A stretch of 61,164 nt of DNA from Bacteroidota bacterium (GTDB lineage: Bacteria > Bacteroidota > Bacteroidia > AKYH767-A > 2013-40CM-41-45): contig JAPLDA010000075.1 of the NCBI GenBank assembly GCA_026391945.1, positions 1 to 61,164 of the forward strand, read 5' to 3'. The position numbers and the translations under genes are program-made. The notes beneath the pieces were generated by a model. It had not been told where the DNA came from. It did not search any database and saw nothing but the letters and a program-made list of their open reading frames with translations. Within the stretch, counting starts at the first letter, position 1, and each line of letters opens with the position of its first letter. Of this stretch, positions 11,501-19,927 are shown one piece after another.

Positions 11501-12634
11501 CTTACGGTATATGCTTCCACGGGCTGCGTTACATCCGTAACCAAACCGGTTACCGTAAGCCCGATACCAACCGCTGCATTCGTACATTCTCCGGCCTGCA
11601 TCAACACCACGTATCATTTTCTTGACAGCAGTTACGTTGCATCAGGAAGCATCATTGCATGGAAGTGGAATTTCGCCGGACTGGATTCTTCCAATCTTCA
11701 GAACCCGGTGTTTACTTTTCCTGACACAGGCAGCTACCTCATCCGTCTTACCGTTACCTCCGACATCGGATGTAAAAACACGCTGACCCGGTTAATTCAT
11801 GTGTATCCTTTGCCGGTGGCGAACTTCAGTTTTTCTCCGCAGTACGGAAATCCTCCGCTCACTGTCAGTTTCACCAACCTCACTTCGGGAGGAAGCACGT
11901 ACCAATGGAATTTCGGTGACAGTTCAGCCATCAGCACACAAACAAATCCTCAGCATTTGTATACCGATACGAACCTCTTCGCCATTCAACTGATCGCTGT
12001 GAGCCAGTACGGATGCAAAGACACGATTGAAAAAAGTATTTACGTGATCAAGCCTGTTCTGGATCTTGCCGTCACCAATGCATCATTCACTGTCCAGGAT
12101 AATCATCTCCAGGTTACCGTTGACCTGGCGAACCTGGGAACCCGGTCTATCCATAATTTCAAAATCGAAGCACACATTGAAGGCGGAACGGCCATCCAGG
12201 AATCGTATGTGCAAACGCTGAACAACGGGTACTCAGGACAACTGCTTTTATTTTCCAAACTGGATCTTGGCTCCGGGCAAGCGAGGTACTTTTGTGTAAG
12301 CGCTGTGGATCCGAACGGTTCGACGGATGATGTACCAACGAACAACGAAGTTTGTAAAAGCCTGACGAAAGAATTTTCCGTCGTCAATCCTTACCCGAAC
12401 CCGTTTAACGACCAGGTGATGATCCAACTGGTGCTTCCTTACAAAGACCAGTTAAGCGTTGAACTCATCGACATGAACGGCAAGAGCATTCCTGTCTTTG
12501 CAGGCGAGGGACATGAAGGGCTGAACCAGATTGCCGTTGACCTGGGCTCACTGGCCAACGCCGCCTATGCTCTCCGCATCCGGTTCCGTGAATCGGAGGT
12601 GATCAAGACCATTGTGAAAATGAAAAAGAAATAA
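8561..12634 (+). CDS. Large PKD-repeat surface protein with a nested propeller and T9SS type A sorting domain
   Basis: The 1357-residue secreted protein starts with a signal peptide (1-20, MKKIIPAIFLFLFIDHVASG). A first PKD domain begins at ~23 (YSWDF) but is interrupted by six propeller-like blades with FDFGSSL..N.PT motifs (~75-375). It resumes at ~390 (YSSAGTYYFSLSATD). Nine intact PKD domains with W(D/N)FG..Y.V.L patterns follow to ~1165. A CARDB-like sandwich (~1168-1270) and a C-terminal sorting domain (YPNPFNDQV... to KMKKK) complete it. The C-terminal domain sends it through the T9SS for surface attachment. It sits inside the polysaccharide locus, 78 bases after fcl, and is followed by a strong terminator. 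It has no enzymatic motif; adhesion or scaffolding is inferred. Confidence 0.92.
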   Translation: MKKIIPAIFLFLFIDHVASGQCPVAGFTTSGSTCAGQPINLANTSSGSGPMSYSWDFCIGDFNTLPTAADEPLSSGGPTSMNVVFDGTDWYGFALDINTHILRFDFGSSLSNPPTGPTDLGNPGGLIVGGTLFNKISFLQQAGNWYGVFGVNKGYQIITLDFGSSLANATPTPSSFTDPAIPAFLVFQDLKIDNDSIFLVVGNDNSGQILMISYGTSILNTPTATAISLPGYSNMEEVALVKSCNQWMGYGVSYSSNTLVKFDFGSSLSNAPTLTDLGNPGGFFSHPYSIVLDNDGMQWVAFVQNYVGSIYKVNMGSSIINPVLSASPVSLPGINGMGTSITMVKENSSYYLFPSGYSAGKWAKIKYESPCNAVPATSSDSLPASAAYSSAGTYYFSLSATDIAGNTDHHFDSVTINYAPVSNFSITNSCLGDVSIFIDSSTISNPGTITSYHWDFGDASTDNSQNTSHTYATAGTYLVSLTTTANNGCSNTKTVTLNITPKPVALLSVPPSCSLTPIQFSDLSTIASGAITGWHWDFGNTQTDTIQNPVYSYPTGGSYLISLLVTSDAGCTGSTTFLLDISFRPHSGFDATNTCVGQSVQFVDLTTSPSPIQNYSWDFGDSFTDTIANPSHTYASVVTTYSVSFIVTALNGCVDTTTREIKINNIPSASFNYAPLNVCEGNNVAFTDLSSVSGDTISGWLWNFGDATTDTVQNPVHQYSTPGNYTVTLIAYSPTSCGNSTTQNLSVIQSPDAAFGSVNVCLDSAMQFIDQSTTPSGSFAASWFWDFGDATNDTLQNPTHVFQSSGDHLVKLTVTSNFGCTNTDSAIVTIHPKPASSFVNGIPCTINNVQFNNTTTIDTPSTIISYQWNFGNPTSGSNSSILANPIHLYDTTGNFVVSLITTSDFGCMDTAFTVLSVLQASHADFQYAPTCYGDLVHLVNLSSPFGLDSAWAWNFDDNTGLNPLENPSHFYAFPQTYHVTLTVYASTGCVTSVTKPVTVSPIPTAAFVHSPACINTTYHFLDSSYVASGSIIAWKWNFAGLDSSNLQNPVFTFPDTGSYLIRLTVTSDIGCKNTLTRLIHVYPLPVANFSFSPQYGNPPLTVSFTNLTSGGSTYQWNFGDSSAISTQTNPQHLYTDTNLFAIQLIAVSQYGCKDTIEKSIYVIKPVLDLAVTNASFTVQDNHLQVTVDLANLGTRSIHNFKIEAHIEGGTAIQESYVQTLNNGYSGQLLLFSKLDLGSGQARYFCVSAVDPNGSTDDVPTNNEVCKSLTKEFSVVNPYPNPFNDQVMIQLVLPYKDQLSVELIDMNGKSIPVFAGEGHEGLNQIAVDLGSLANAAYALRIRFRESEVIKTIVKMKKK

Positions 12635-12655
12635 TGTGAAATTCTTTTTTCACGG

Positions 12656-12684
12656 AAAGGCTTCTTCACCGGAAGCCTTTTTTT
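12656..12684 (+). terminator. Rho-independent terminator after the PKD gene
   Basis: A perfect 9-bp stem, AAAGGCTTC (12656-12664) against GAAGCCTTT (12672-12680), encloses a 7-base loop and runs into a tract of seven Ts. It lies 22 bases after the stop codon and would separate gmd-fcl-PKD from the export genes downstream. Confidence 0.9.
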
Positions 12685-12757
12685 ATTTACGCGGAATTTT
12701 CCGGAGATTTTTTAACAATAATATTCCTACTTTCGAAAAATAATTTTCATACCGATT

Positions 12758-13528
12758 ATGTGGCATATTTACAGGATCCTGATTAAACTTTTTGGCAAGA
12801 AGAAAGTGCTCGACTGGTTTAACCGGAGGAGTTACAGGAAGAGAATCGCTGCTTCGAAAGCACATCAACTGCAGATGGAACTTGAATTTGGTTTTCATCC
12901 CCAGCCGGAGTGGACGAATCATTATTTTGATTCCGTTTACCAATGGCGTGAGACGCGCATTCCTTATTGGGTTGAACGCGGCGTGTTCAGCCTGCTTGCC
13001 ATGGAACAAAACTGCAACGTGCTTGAATTGTGCAGCGGTGATGGTTTCAACTCCTATCATTTTTATTCCATCCGGGCTTCACAGGTTACCAGTGTTGACT
13101 TTGATCCGAATGCCATTCATCATGCGAAGAAATACAACCAGGCGCCGAATGTAACTTTTCAATTGGCTGATATCCGGACTGAAATGCCCGTCGGTACTTT
13201 TGACAATGTTGTATGGGATGCCGCCATCGAACATTTCACACCGGAAGAAATCCATTCCATTCTCAGCGGGATAAAATCACGGCTGAAACCCGGCGGAGTT
13301 TTAAGTGGCTACACGCTGAAAGAGGAAGCCCCGGAAAAAAAAGCACATCATCTCCATGAGTATGAGTTCAAATCGCCGGATGATCTGAAAAATTTCTTTA
13401 CTCCCTACTTCAAACACGTGACGGTATTTGAAACCCTCTACCCTACCCGCCACAACCTTTATTTTTATGCTTCCGACGGTGAAATTCCATTTGGAAAAAA
13501 CTGGAAGCATGCCGTACACGCTGAGTAA
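12758..13528 (+). CDS. Class I SAM-dependent methyltransferase
   Basis: The 256-residue protein has a Rossmann-fold methyltransferase core. Motif I is NVLELCSGDGFNSYHF (~residues 86-101), the acidic ribose-binding residue is in VTSVDFDPNAIHHAKK, and motif IV is FDNVVWDAAIEHF. The C-terminal part follows the pattern LKPGGVLSGYTL. A TACTTTCG box at 12728-12735 may be its promoter. Its place before the exporter suggests methylation of a sugar or glycan end, but the substrate cannot be read from sequence. Confidence 0.85.
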   Translation: MWHIYRILIKLFGKKKVLDWFNRRSYRKRIAASKAHQLQMELEFGFHPQPEWTNHYFDSVYQWRETRIPYWVERGVFSLLAMEQNCNVLELCSGDGFNSYHFYSIRASQVTSVDFDPNAIHHAKKYNQAPNVTFQLADIRTEMPVGTFDNVVWDAAIEHFTPEEIHSILSGIKSRLKPGGVLSGYTLKEEAPEKKAHHLHEYEFKSPDDLKNFFTPYFKHVTVFETLYPTRHNLYFYASDGEIPFGKNWKHAVHAE

Positions 13529-13595
13529 AAGCGAAACCATTTCCATCCTTTTTATTCTTACTTTAGCAACCTGTCACAGGGCATAATCATCATTC

Positions 13596-14417
13596 ATGGA
13601 ATACGAAATAAAACCTTCAGGAAAATTCAACCTGAACCTCCGGGAACTTTGGGATTACCGTGAGCTGTTCTATTTCTTCACCTGGCGCGACATTAAAATC
13701 AAGTACAAGCAAACGGCGCTGGGCGTGGTGTGGGCAGTTCTACAGCCGTTCCTGATGATGGTGGTGTTCACCGTTTTTTTCGGCCAGGCACTTGGCATCA
13801 AAAACAGCATGAGCAACATTCCGTATCCTGTTTTTGTTTATTCGGGGCTGATGCTCTGGAACGTTTTCTCGAACGGGTTGTCGGGCGCTGCCAACAGCAT
13901 GGTGAGCAATGCCAACATCATCAAGAAAATTTATTTCCCGCGACTCATCATTCCTGTTTCGGCGATTCTTGTCCCGCTGTTTGATTTCATCATGGTGCTC
14001 ATCATCTATGTTGCATTGCTCATCTATTATCATTTCAGCATTCGCTGGAGTTTCGTCCTGTACCTGCCGGCAGGTTTGTTCATCACGCTGCTCACCACGT
14101 TTGGCCTGGGATCGTTCATCGCTGCACTGAATGTAAAATACCGCGACTTCAAATACGTGGTTCCGTTTTTAATCCAGTTGCTTTTGTTCCTGACTCCTGT
14201 GATCTATCCTGTATCGATCCTTTCGCAGGAATGGATGAAAACTATTTTATCACTGAACCCGATGGCTGGTGCGATTGACCTGGTGCGGTCATCCATTACT
14301 GGAACTGAAATGGATGGTCCGTTATTCCTCACCAGTTGCTTCAGTTCTGTTTTTATCTTCTTTGTTGGCCTGTATTATTTCAGGAGAACAGAATATTATT
14401 TTGCCGATCTTGCCTGA
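13596..14417 (+). CDS. Polysaccharide ABC exporter, membrane subunit (Wzm-like)
   Basis: The 273-residue ABC-2 type permease has the family opening LRELWDYRELFYFFTWRDIK followed by YKQTALGVVWAVLQPF and about six transmembrane helices. FLTPVIYPVSIL and NPMAGAIDLVRSS are the typical last periplasmic and membrane blocks. With the ATPase next to it, it moves a lipid-linked polysaccharide across the inner membrane. It lies four bases from the ATPase gene. A TACTTTAG box at 13559-13566 is a possible promoter. The call of O-antigen-type export rests on the Wzt-like ATPase and the surrounding glycosyltransferases. Confidence 0.93.
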   Translation: MEYEIKPSGKFNLNLRELWDYRELFYFFTWRDIKIKYKQTALGVVWAVLQPFLMMVVFTVFFGQALGIKNSMSNIPYPVFVYSGLMLWNVFSNGLSGAANSMVSNANIIKKIYFPRLIIPVSAILVPLFDFIMVLIIYVALLIYYHFSIRWSFVLYLPAGLFITLLTTFGLGSFIAALNVKYRDFKYVVPFLIQLLLFLTPVIYPVSILSQEWMKTILSLNPMAGAIDLVRSSITGTEMDGPLFLTSCFSSVFIFFVGLYYFRRTEYYFADLA

Positions 14418-14420
14418 ACG

Positions 14421-15644
14421 ATGAAACCGATTCTCGAAATTCAGAACATTTCAAAAAAGTTCAGAATCCATCACGAGCACCAGCCTTACCTGAGCATGCG
14501 TGACCGGATCTCATCGCTGTTTCAGAATAAATCGAAACGTGATGATGAAGATTTCTGGGCATTGAAAAACATCAGCTTCAGCGTGAACCCGGGAGAATCC
14601 ATCGGCATCATCGGGAAAAACGGCGCCGGCAAATCAACTTTGCTGAAAATACTTTCCAGGATCACTCCTCCCACCGGCGGGAAAATTATTTCACGCGGAA
14701 GAATTGCCAGTTTGCTGGAAGTTGGAACCGGCTTTCATGCCGAACTCTCCGGGAAAGAAAATGTTTTTCTCAACGGATCCATTCTCGGGATGAAACGGAA
14801 AGAGATCGAAAAAAAATTTGATGAGATTGTTGACTTTTCAGGCGTCGAAAAATTTCTTGACACTCCGTTAAAACATTATTCAAGCGGGATGCAGCTTCGC
14901 CTGGCCTTTGCCGTCGCGGCTTTCCTCGAACCTGAAATCCTGATCATCGATGAAGTCCTCGCTGTCGGTGATGCCGAGTTCCAGAAAAAATGCATCGGGA
15001 AAATGGATGAGATCAGTAAGAATGAAGGCCGGACGGTGCTGTTTGTGAGCCACAACATGGGAGCCATCCGCAATCTTTGCAGCCGTGCCATGTACCTGAA
15101 AAAAGGTGAATTTAGTTTTTCGGGCCACCCGGATGAGACGATCGAAAAATACCTCGACGAATCGGTGCTGCCATCCGAACACAAAAGAAATCACATTGAA
15201 TCGAAAAACGGAAGCTTCACTTTACGCCTTCCTTACTGGGTGGATGAGGAAGGCAACCCGGTGACGGTGTATAATTATGGCAGCAATTACCGGCTCCGTT
15301 TTGAATTTGATTTTCACAGGCAGGTCAAAATGGTGAACCCGGGTTTCGCCGTACTCAACAGGGATGGTTCCCGGATTTTCACCTCTCACCTCATTGATGA
15401 TCAGCGATGCGAAATTCCGAAAGATGTGATGGGAAGAGTGGTGATTGATACCGATTTGAAAATTCCGGAACTGGAACCGGGAAGATACCAGGTGATTTTC
15501 GGCGTTGCCGATGAACATAATTATGCACACATCAGTGCCAACGAAGAAACGGAAGTGGTGCTCGAAATTGCCACGACGAACAAAATAAAAGACGGCGCCA
15601 AAGGACTCCTGTGGCATACCAGCGAATGGCATGTGCAGGGATAA
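14421..15644 (+). CDS. Polysaccharide ABC exporter, ATPase with C-terminal glycan-binding domain (Wzt-like)
   Basis: The 407-residue protein has an ABC ATPase domain (1-~245): Walker A GIIGKNGAGKSTLLK, signature HYSSGMQLRLAFAVA, Walker B EILIIDEVLAVGD and the switch VSHNMGAIRNLC. Residues ~260-400 are a beta-rich extension of the Wzt_C kind. In known O-antigen exporters that domain recognises the modified non-reducing end of the finished glycan before export. The extension therefore fits a chain capped by methylation or a similar mark, and methyltransferase genes lie on both sides. It forms one unit with the permease. Confidence 0.94.
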   Translation: MKPILEIQNISKKFRIHHEHQPYLSMRDRISSLFQNKSKRDDEDFWALKNISFSVNPGESIGIIGKNGAGKSTLLKILSRITPPTGGKIISRGRIASLLEVGTGFHAELSGKENVFLNGSILGMKRKEIEKKFDEIVDFSGVEKFLDTPLKHYSSGMQLRLAFAVAAFLEPEILIIDEVLAVGDAEFQKKCIGKMDEISKNEGRTVLFVSHNMGAIRNLCSRAMYLKKGEFSFSGHPDETIEKYLDESVLPSEHKRNHIESKNGSFTLRLPYWVDEEGNPVTVYNYGSNYRLRFEFDFHRQVKMVNPGFAVLNRDGSRIFTSHLIDDQRCEIPKDVMGRVVIDTDLKIPELEPGRYQVIFGVADEHNYAHISANEETEVVLEIATTNKIKDGAKGLLWHTSEWHVQG

Positions 15645-15653
15645 AATTTCTCC

Positions 15654-16481
15654 ATGGAAAAAATTTCATTCTTCAGAAAAGCCTGGTATAAATTCGGATT
15701 GAACACACTCGGAAAGTTCATCGGGAACGACAAGCCGTCGCTGCATTATTTGCTTGGCTTCGTCCTGAAAAAACAAACCGCTGAATATTATGATGAAGTG
15801 TTTATCCGGAGGTACCTGCACATTGAAAAGTCGGTCGGTATCATCAACAGGTATTTTCCAAAGCCTGAAAAAGAAGATGTGATCCTCGATATCGGAGGGG
15901 GAACCGGCGCTACGGCATCCATTTTCGCAAAAGAATTTCCGTCGGTCAGCGTACTCGTTTTTGAACCGCAGGATGCCGCACGAAAAGAAATCATGGAATC
16001 CACTTCTGCATTAACCAATGTACAGGTGATGGCAAAAGCGCTGGGGAATGAAAACAAAAAACAACTATTGATCATCGGAAAAAATTCCGGCGTGTCATCT
16101 TTCCTGAAGTTCACACCGGATTATGAAAGCCAGCATTTCAGGGACAACATGGAATCAACCGGCGAACAGGAAACGGAAATGGCGCGACTGGATGATCTGC
16201 AACTCGCCTTCAACAAAATTCTCATCATGAAAATTGATGTTCAGGGATTTGAACTGGAAGTGCTGAAAGGCGCTGCTGAGGCTCTGAAGCGGACTATTCT
16301 TGTTATTTTGGAAGTAAACAATCATTCGTATTACGACCATGCTCCGAAATATTTTGAGGCCGATGAGTATATGAGAAGCATTCACTTCAGCCTGTTTGAT
16401 TTGCTGCCATCCACGCGCGATCATCTGAAACTGAAAGAATGGGATGCCATTTATGTGAACAGGAATTTTTTGAAAGACTGA
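15654..16481 (+). CDS. FkbM-family methyltransferase
   Basis: The 275-residue protein shows the FkbM pattern: VILDIGGGTGATASIFAKEFP (motif I, ~residue 80), the acidic residue in VLVFEPQDAARKEI, a mid-domain SSFLKF segment and ILIMKIDVQGFELEVLKGA near residue 190. Family members mostly O-methylate sugars or polyketides. It lies nine bases after the ATPase gene and seven before a glycosyltransferase, so it belongs to the export operon. It could supply the end-cap read by the Wzt extension (inference). Confidence 0.9.
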   Translation: MEKISFFRKAWYKFGLNTLGKFIGNDKPSLHYLLGFVLKKQTAEYYDEVFIRRYLHIEKSVGIINRYFPKPEKEDVILDIGGGTGATASIFAKEFPSVSVLVFEPQDAARKEIMESTSALTNVQVMAKALGNENKKQLLIIGKNSGVSSFLKFTPDYESQHFRDNMESTGEQETEMARLDDLQLAFNKILIMKIDVQGFELEVLKGAAEALKRTILVILEVNNHSYYDHAPKYFEADEYMRSIHFSLFDLLPSTRDHLKLKEWDAIYVNRNFLKD

Positions 16482-16487
16482 ACCGGC

Positions 16488-17516
16488 ATGAACGAAAATT
16501 TATTGATCAGCATTCTTGTACCGAGCTACCGGCAGGGAAATTATATTGAGCATACCATCCTCAGCGTCCTTCACCAGTCGTATGCGAATTGGGAAATGAT
16601 TATCCAGGACTCCTGTTCTCCTGACCAGACTGCAGGCATATGCAAACGTTACGCTCACCGGGAATCGAGGATAAAATTTTTTTCTGAAAAAGACAACGGC
16701 TTTGCTGATGCCGTGAACCGCGCGCTGATGAAATCGAAAGGAACCATTGCCATCATCCTGAACTCCGATGATTTTTTATCACACCGTGATGTTTTGAAAC
16801 AGGCATCAAAACACTGGAATGAGATGCCGAGATTGAATCTGCTGACGGCAGTGAGCACCCTGGTGGATGATCAACTCACTGAAATTATGTACGACCCGTA
16901 CCAGCTCAGCGAAAACCGGTTCATTGCTTCGCTCGATATCTTCCGGCTGCAAACCATCTTCCCTCAGAGCTCTACTTTTTTCTCCATCACCCGTGCGAAA
17001 GAAATCGGAATGCTGAACACCAACACCGACATGGTGGCTGATACCGAATTCTGGATCCGCCTGGCGAATTACAAACCACATCATGAAAAGCAGGCTTACA
17101 TTTTCAATGAATCCTGGAGTTGCGTCACCATTCACGATCAGCAGCGTGGAGCCGATTCTGCGAAGTTCATGTCAGGCCGCGCGCACATGTTTGTTGAATT
17201 CGTGAAAGACGAACGCCTTGATGTAAGCATCGGCATGAGGAAAAAATCCGCGCTATCATTTGTGGTGGATGCATGGGAATATTTTACCGCGCACGGACTG
17301 GACACACAGGAAATAGAATTCCTCTACCATGAACTGGAAGGCCGTTCGATACCAGTGAAGAAAAAAATAAAGAAACTGCTGGCGAAAAATAAATGGATCC
17401 GCAGGCAGCTGTTTACTGAAATTCCGGGCAACAGCTCCATGAGTTTCCTTTCTTTCCCGAGGGGAAAACCGATGACGTGGTTCCGTGAATACGCGGTGAG
17501 CAGGACGGATTCATGA
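16488..17516 (+). CDS. Family 2 glycosyltransferase
   Basis: The 342-residue protein has an N-terminal GT-A domain: ISILVPSYRQGNYIEHTILSV, the nucleotide-binding acidic residue in MIIQDSCSPD, and FADAVNRALMKSKG. NSDD (~residue 92) is the metal-binding DxD equivalent. The remaining ~120 residues are helical and basic. It would transfer one sugar to the growing lipid-linked glycan in the cytoplasm. The donor and linkage cannot be predicted. Confidence 0.9.
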   Translation: MNENLLISILVPSYRQGNYIEHTILSVLHQSYANWEMIIQDSCSPDQTAGICKRYAHRESRIKFFSEKDNGFADAVNRALMKSKGTIAIILNSDDFLSHRDVLKQASKHWNEMPRLNLLTAVSTLVDDQLTEIMYDPYQLSENRFIASLDIFRLQTIFPQSSTFFSITRAKEIGMLNTNTDMVADTEFWIRLANYKPHHEKQAYIFNESWSCVTIHDQQRGADSAKFMSGRAHMFVEFVKDERLDVSIGMRKKSALSFVVDAWEYFTAHGLDTQEIEFLYHELEGRSIPVKKKIKKLLAKNKWIRRQLFTEIPGNSSMSFLSFPRGKPMTWFREYAVSRTDS

Positions 17517-17550
17517 AACCACATCATTCCTCTCGGCATGGAGAACCCTG

Positions 17551-18438
17551 ATGATTCTACATGACAGGATCAATTCATCAGAAAAAAAATTACATCACGT
17601 GAGCAGCATAAAAAAAATCCTTCTTCCTTTTATCCCGCCGGTTCTTGTTTCCGCAGGGAAACAACTCCTGTTCAACAAAGGAAATGAAAACAGGTTTACA
17701 GGGAATTACCCGGGCTGGCAAGAAGCACTGGCCGATTCCAAAGGATACAACGAAAACCTGATCCTTGAAAAAGTAAAACAGTCGCTACTACTGGTCAAAG
17801 AAGGAAAAGCCGCCTTCGAACGTGACTCTGTTGTTTTTTACCGCACCGAATACAACTGGCCGCTTCTTGCTTCGCTGTTCAGGATCGCTGCCATGAATTC
17901 AAACCGGCTGCATGTACTTGACTTCGGAGGATCGCTGGGCTCCACGTATTATCAGCATAAAAAAATTCTTTCTTCGCTTGCCTCACTGAAATGGAGCATC
18001 GTGGAGCAGGAAAATTTCGTGGACTGCGGAAAAAAAAATTTTGAAGATAAATCACTGAAGTTCTATCACTCGCCCGATGAATGCCTGGGAACAGGAAAAC
18101 CGGATGTTGTTTTGTTCTCCTCTGTGTTGCAATACCTGCCGGATCCGGAATCCGTTATAAAAAAAATAATGCATGCGGGAATCCATCACATCCTCATCGA
18201 CAAAACGGTGGTTCACCACTGGCCGGAGGAAAAAATCATGGTCCAGCATGTTCCGGCAAACATTTACGAGGCCTCCTACCCTGTTCGTTTTCTGAACGAA
18301 GAAAAACTGGTTTCCCTGCTGCAGCCATCCTACCGTTTGGTGGCCGACTTCGACTATCCGCATGAATTTAATTCTGCCGTACTGAAACTGGGAGCAAGCT
18401 ACAAGGGTTATGTTTTTGAGAGGGAAAAACGGTCATAA
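17551..18438 (+). CDS. Putative methyltransferase, TIGR04325 type
   Basis: The 295-residue protein has VLDFGGSLGSTYYQHKKIL (~residue 125) as its SAM-binding loop, followed by WSIVEQENFVDCGKKNF and VLFSSVLQYLPDPESVIKKI. I recognise this combination from the TIGR04325 putative methyltransferases of surface-polysaccharide loci. It is the third methyltransferase of the cluster. It is 34 bases after the preceding glycosyltransferase and seems to end the first export transcription unit, since a strong promoter follows. Confidence 0.82.
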   Translation: MILHDRINSSEKKLHHVSSIKKILLPFIPPVLVSAGKQLLFNKGNENRFTGNYPGWQEALADSKGYNENLILEKVKQSLLLVKEGKAAFERDSVVFYRTEYNWPLLASLFRIAAMNSNRLHVLDFGGSLGSTYYQHKKILSSLASLKWSIVEQENFVDCGKKNFEDKSLKFYHSPDECLGTGKPDVVLFSSVLQYLPDPESVIKKIMHAGIHHILIDKTVVHHWPEEKIMVQHVPANIYEASYPVRFLNEEKLVSLLQPSYRLVADFDYPHEFNSAVLKLGASYKGYVFEREKRS

Positions 18439-18454
18439 TTTTATCTCCTGTCGC

Positions 18455-18486
18455 TTTGAAAGAGCCTCTTTAATTCAATATCTTTG
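18455..18486 (+). promoter_or_regulatory. Consensus Bacteroidota promoter inside the glycan locus
   Basis: TTTG at 18455-18458, a 20-base spacer and TATCTTTG at 18479-18486 give an exact match to the TTTG-N19-21-TAnnTTTG consensus. It would drive the genes from 18535 onward, with a leader of about 45 bases. Confidence 0.75.
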
Positions 18487-18534
18487 GTTCGTCATCCCTG
18501 CTGCTTCTTTCAATTTAGAACGACCGGATCGTTT

Positions 18535-19533
18535 ATGAATATTAACTACTGTACTCTTTTTGATTCCAATTATTTGTCGAGGGCAATTGCCATGTACCAG
18601 TCGCTGCGGAAAAACGTACAGGAATTCCATCTTTATATTTTTGCTTTTGATGACGCCGCTTTGAATTTTCTTGAAAAACTTCAGCTTCCTTTCACCACCA
18701 CCATTTCGTTGAAAGAGTTTGAAGATGCTGAACTCCTGGAGATCAAAAAAACCAGGACGAATACAGAATATTGCTGGACCTGCACGCCCTCGATCATCCT
18801 CTATTCCATTCAGCATTTCCAGTTGAAAAGTTGCACGTACATTGATGCTGACCTGGTTTTTTATTCCAACCCGAAGGAACTGATTGATGAACTCGGGGAG
18901 GATTCCATTCTTCTCACCGAGCATCACTACTCCCTTCAATATGATCTCACCGCTAAAAGCGGGAAGTATTGTGTGCAGTTCATGACTTTTAAAAATGATG
19001 ATACCGGAATGAAAGCGCTCACCTGGTGGAGAAATGCCTGCAACGAATGGTGTTACCAGCGCGTGGAAGAAGGAAAATTCGGTGACCAGAAATACCTGGA
19101 TGACTGGACGACGCGGTTTGAAAAAGTTCATGTCCTGCAAAACATCGGCGGCGGCGTGGCGCCCTGGAACATACAGCAGTACGACCTCGTCAGGGAGAAG
19201 AATGATTTTTATATCATTGAAAAATCAAATCAGAAAAAATGGAAAATGATTTTCTATCATTTTCACGGAGTAACCATTACGGAAGAGGTCTACACCTGGT
19301 TCGACATCGTGCTGTTCAGAAAAAGAAAACTGGTGTATACCCAATATGAAATGCCGGAATTGTTCAGCAGGATGATTTATGAACCGTACCTTTCCACCTT
19401 ACTTCAGATCGGGAACAAGCTCAGGTATTATGGAATGAAAATTAATTACCACGCCGTCACCGAACGAAGAAGAAATATTGAAAACAGGATTCACCGGTTC
19501 TTTACCGGTAAAACAGCGGAAGCAAATTCCTGA
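18535..19533 (+). CDS. GT-A-type glycosyltransferase (family 8-like)
   Basis: The 332-residue protein begins with NYCTLFDSNYLSRAIAMYQSL, the usual opening of GT8-like nucleotide-sugar transferases. It has CTYIDADLVFYSNP (~residue 100) as the metal-binding DxD, and a later FGDQKYLDDW segment with the conserved DQ. The ATG at 18535 was chosen because the preceding 17 in-frame codons overlap the promoter leader. It heads the second half of the locus, 25 bases before the fdtA-like gene. The sugar is unknown. Confidence 0.85.
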   Translation: MNINYCTLFDSNYLSRAIAMYQSLRKNVQEFHLYIFAFDDAALNFLEKLQLPFTTTISLKEFEDAELLEIKKTRTNTEYCWTCTPSIILYSIQHFQLKSCTYIDADLVFYSNPKELIDELGEDSILLTEHHYSLQYDLTAKSGKYCVQFMTFKNDDTGMKALTWWRNACNEWCYQRVEEGKFGDQKYLDDWTTRFEKVHVLQNIGGGVAPWNIQQYDLVREKNDFYIIEKSNQKKWKMIFYHFHGVTITEEVYTWFDIVLFRKRKLVYTQYEMPELFSRMIYEPYLSTLLQIGNKLRYYGMKINYHAVTERRRNIENRIHRFFTGKTAEANS

Positions 19534-19558
19534 TTGAATCTGAAAAAGAAAAAAAACT

Positions 19559-19927
19559 GTGGCATCCATCATTGAACTGAAAACATTTTCACAAGACAGG
19601 GGCAATCTCACGGTCCTTGAAAAATCAATACCGTTCGACATCAAACGGGTATTTTACATTTACCATGTTGACCATTCGGTTAGAGGAAAACACCGGCATC
19701 ATAAAACGAGGCAGGCCGCTATTTGCATCAGCGGGAGCTGCACGATCTACAGCACGAATGGAAAAACGGAAGAGACGTTCGTGATGGACAGGCCCGACAA
19801 ATGTCTTTTGCTGGAGCCGGAGGACTGGCACAGCATGTACAATTTTTCCCCGGACGCCATTTTACTGGTGCTGGCTTCGGAATACTTCAACCAGGACGAT
19901 TACATTTATGAGGAATATAAAAAATGA
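19559..19927 (+). CDS. dTDP-4-keto-6-deoxyhexose 3,4-ketoisomerase (FdtA/QdtA/WxcM-like cupin)
   Basis: The 122-residue cupin has RVFYIYHVDHSVRGKHRHHKTRQ and ISGSCTIYSTNGKTEET, with an HxxxxxxHRHH-type cluster as in FdtA and QdtA. These enzymes move the keto group from C4 to C3 of dTDP-4-keto-6-deoxyglucose, ready for amination. The start is GTG. The stop codon overlaps the ATG of the next gene (ATGA), so translation is probably coupled. Whether the product is the galacto (FdtA) or gluco (QdtA) isomer cannot be decided here. Confidence 0.88.
   Translation: MASIIELKTFSQDRGNLTVLEKSIPFDIKRVFYIYHVDHSVRGKHRHHKTRQAAICISGSCTIYSTNGKTEETFVMDRPDKCLLLEPEDWHSMYNFSPDAILLVLASEYFNQDDYIYEEYKK

Noticed and set aside
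18475-19140. A 221-codon minus-strand frame
   Set aside because: It lies entirely opposite the GT8-like transferase gene and its promoter; the plus-strand product has clear motifs.
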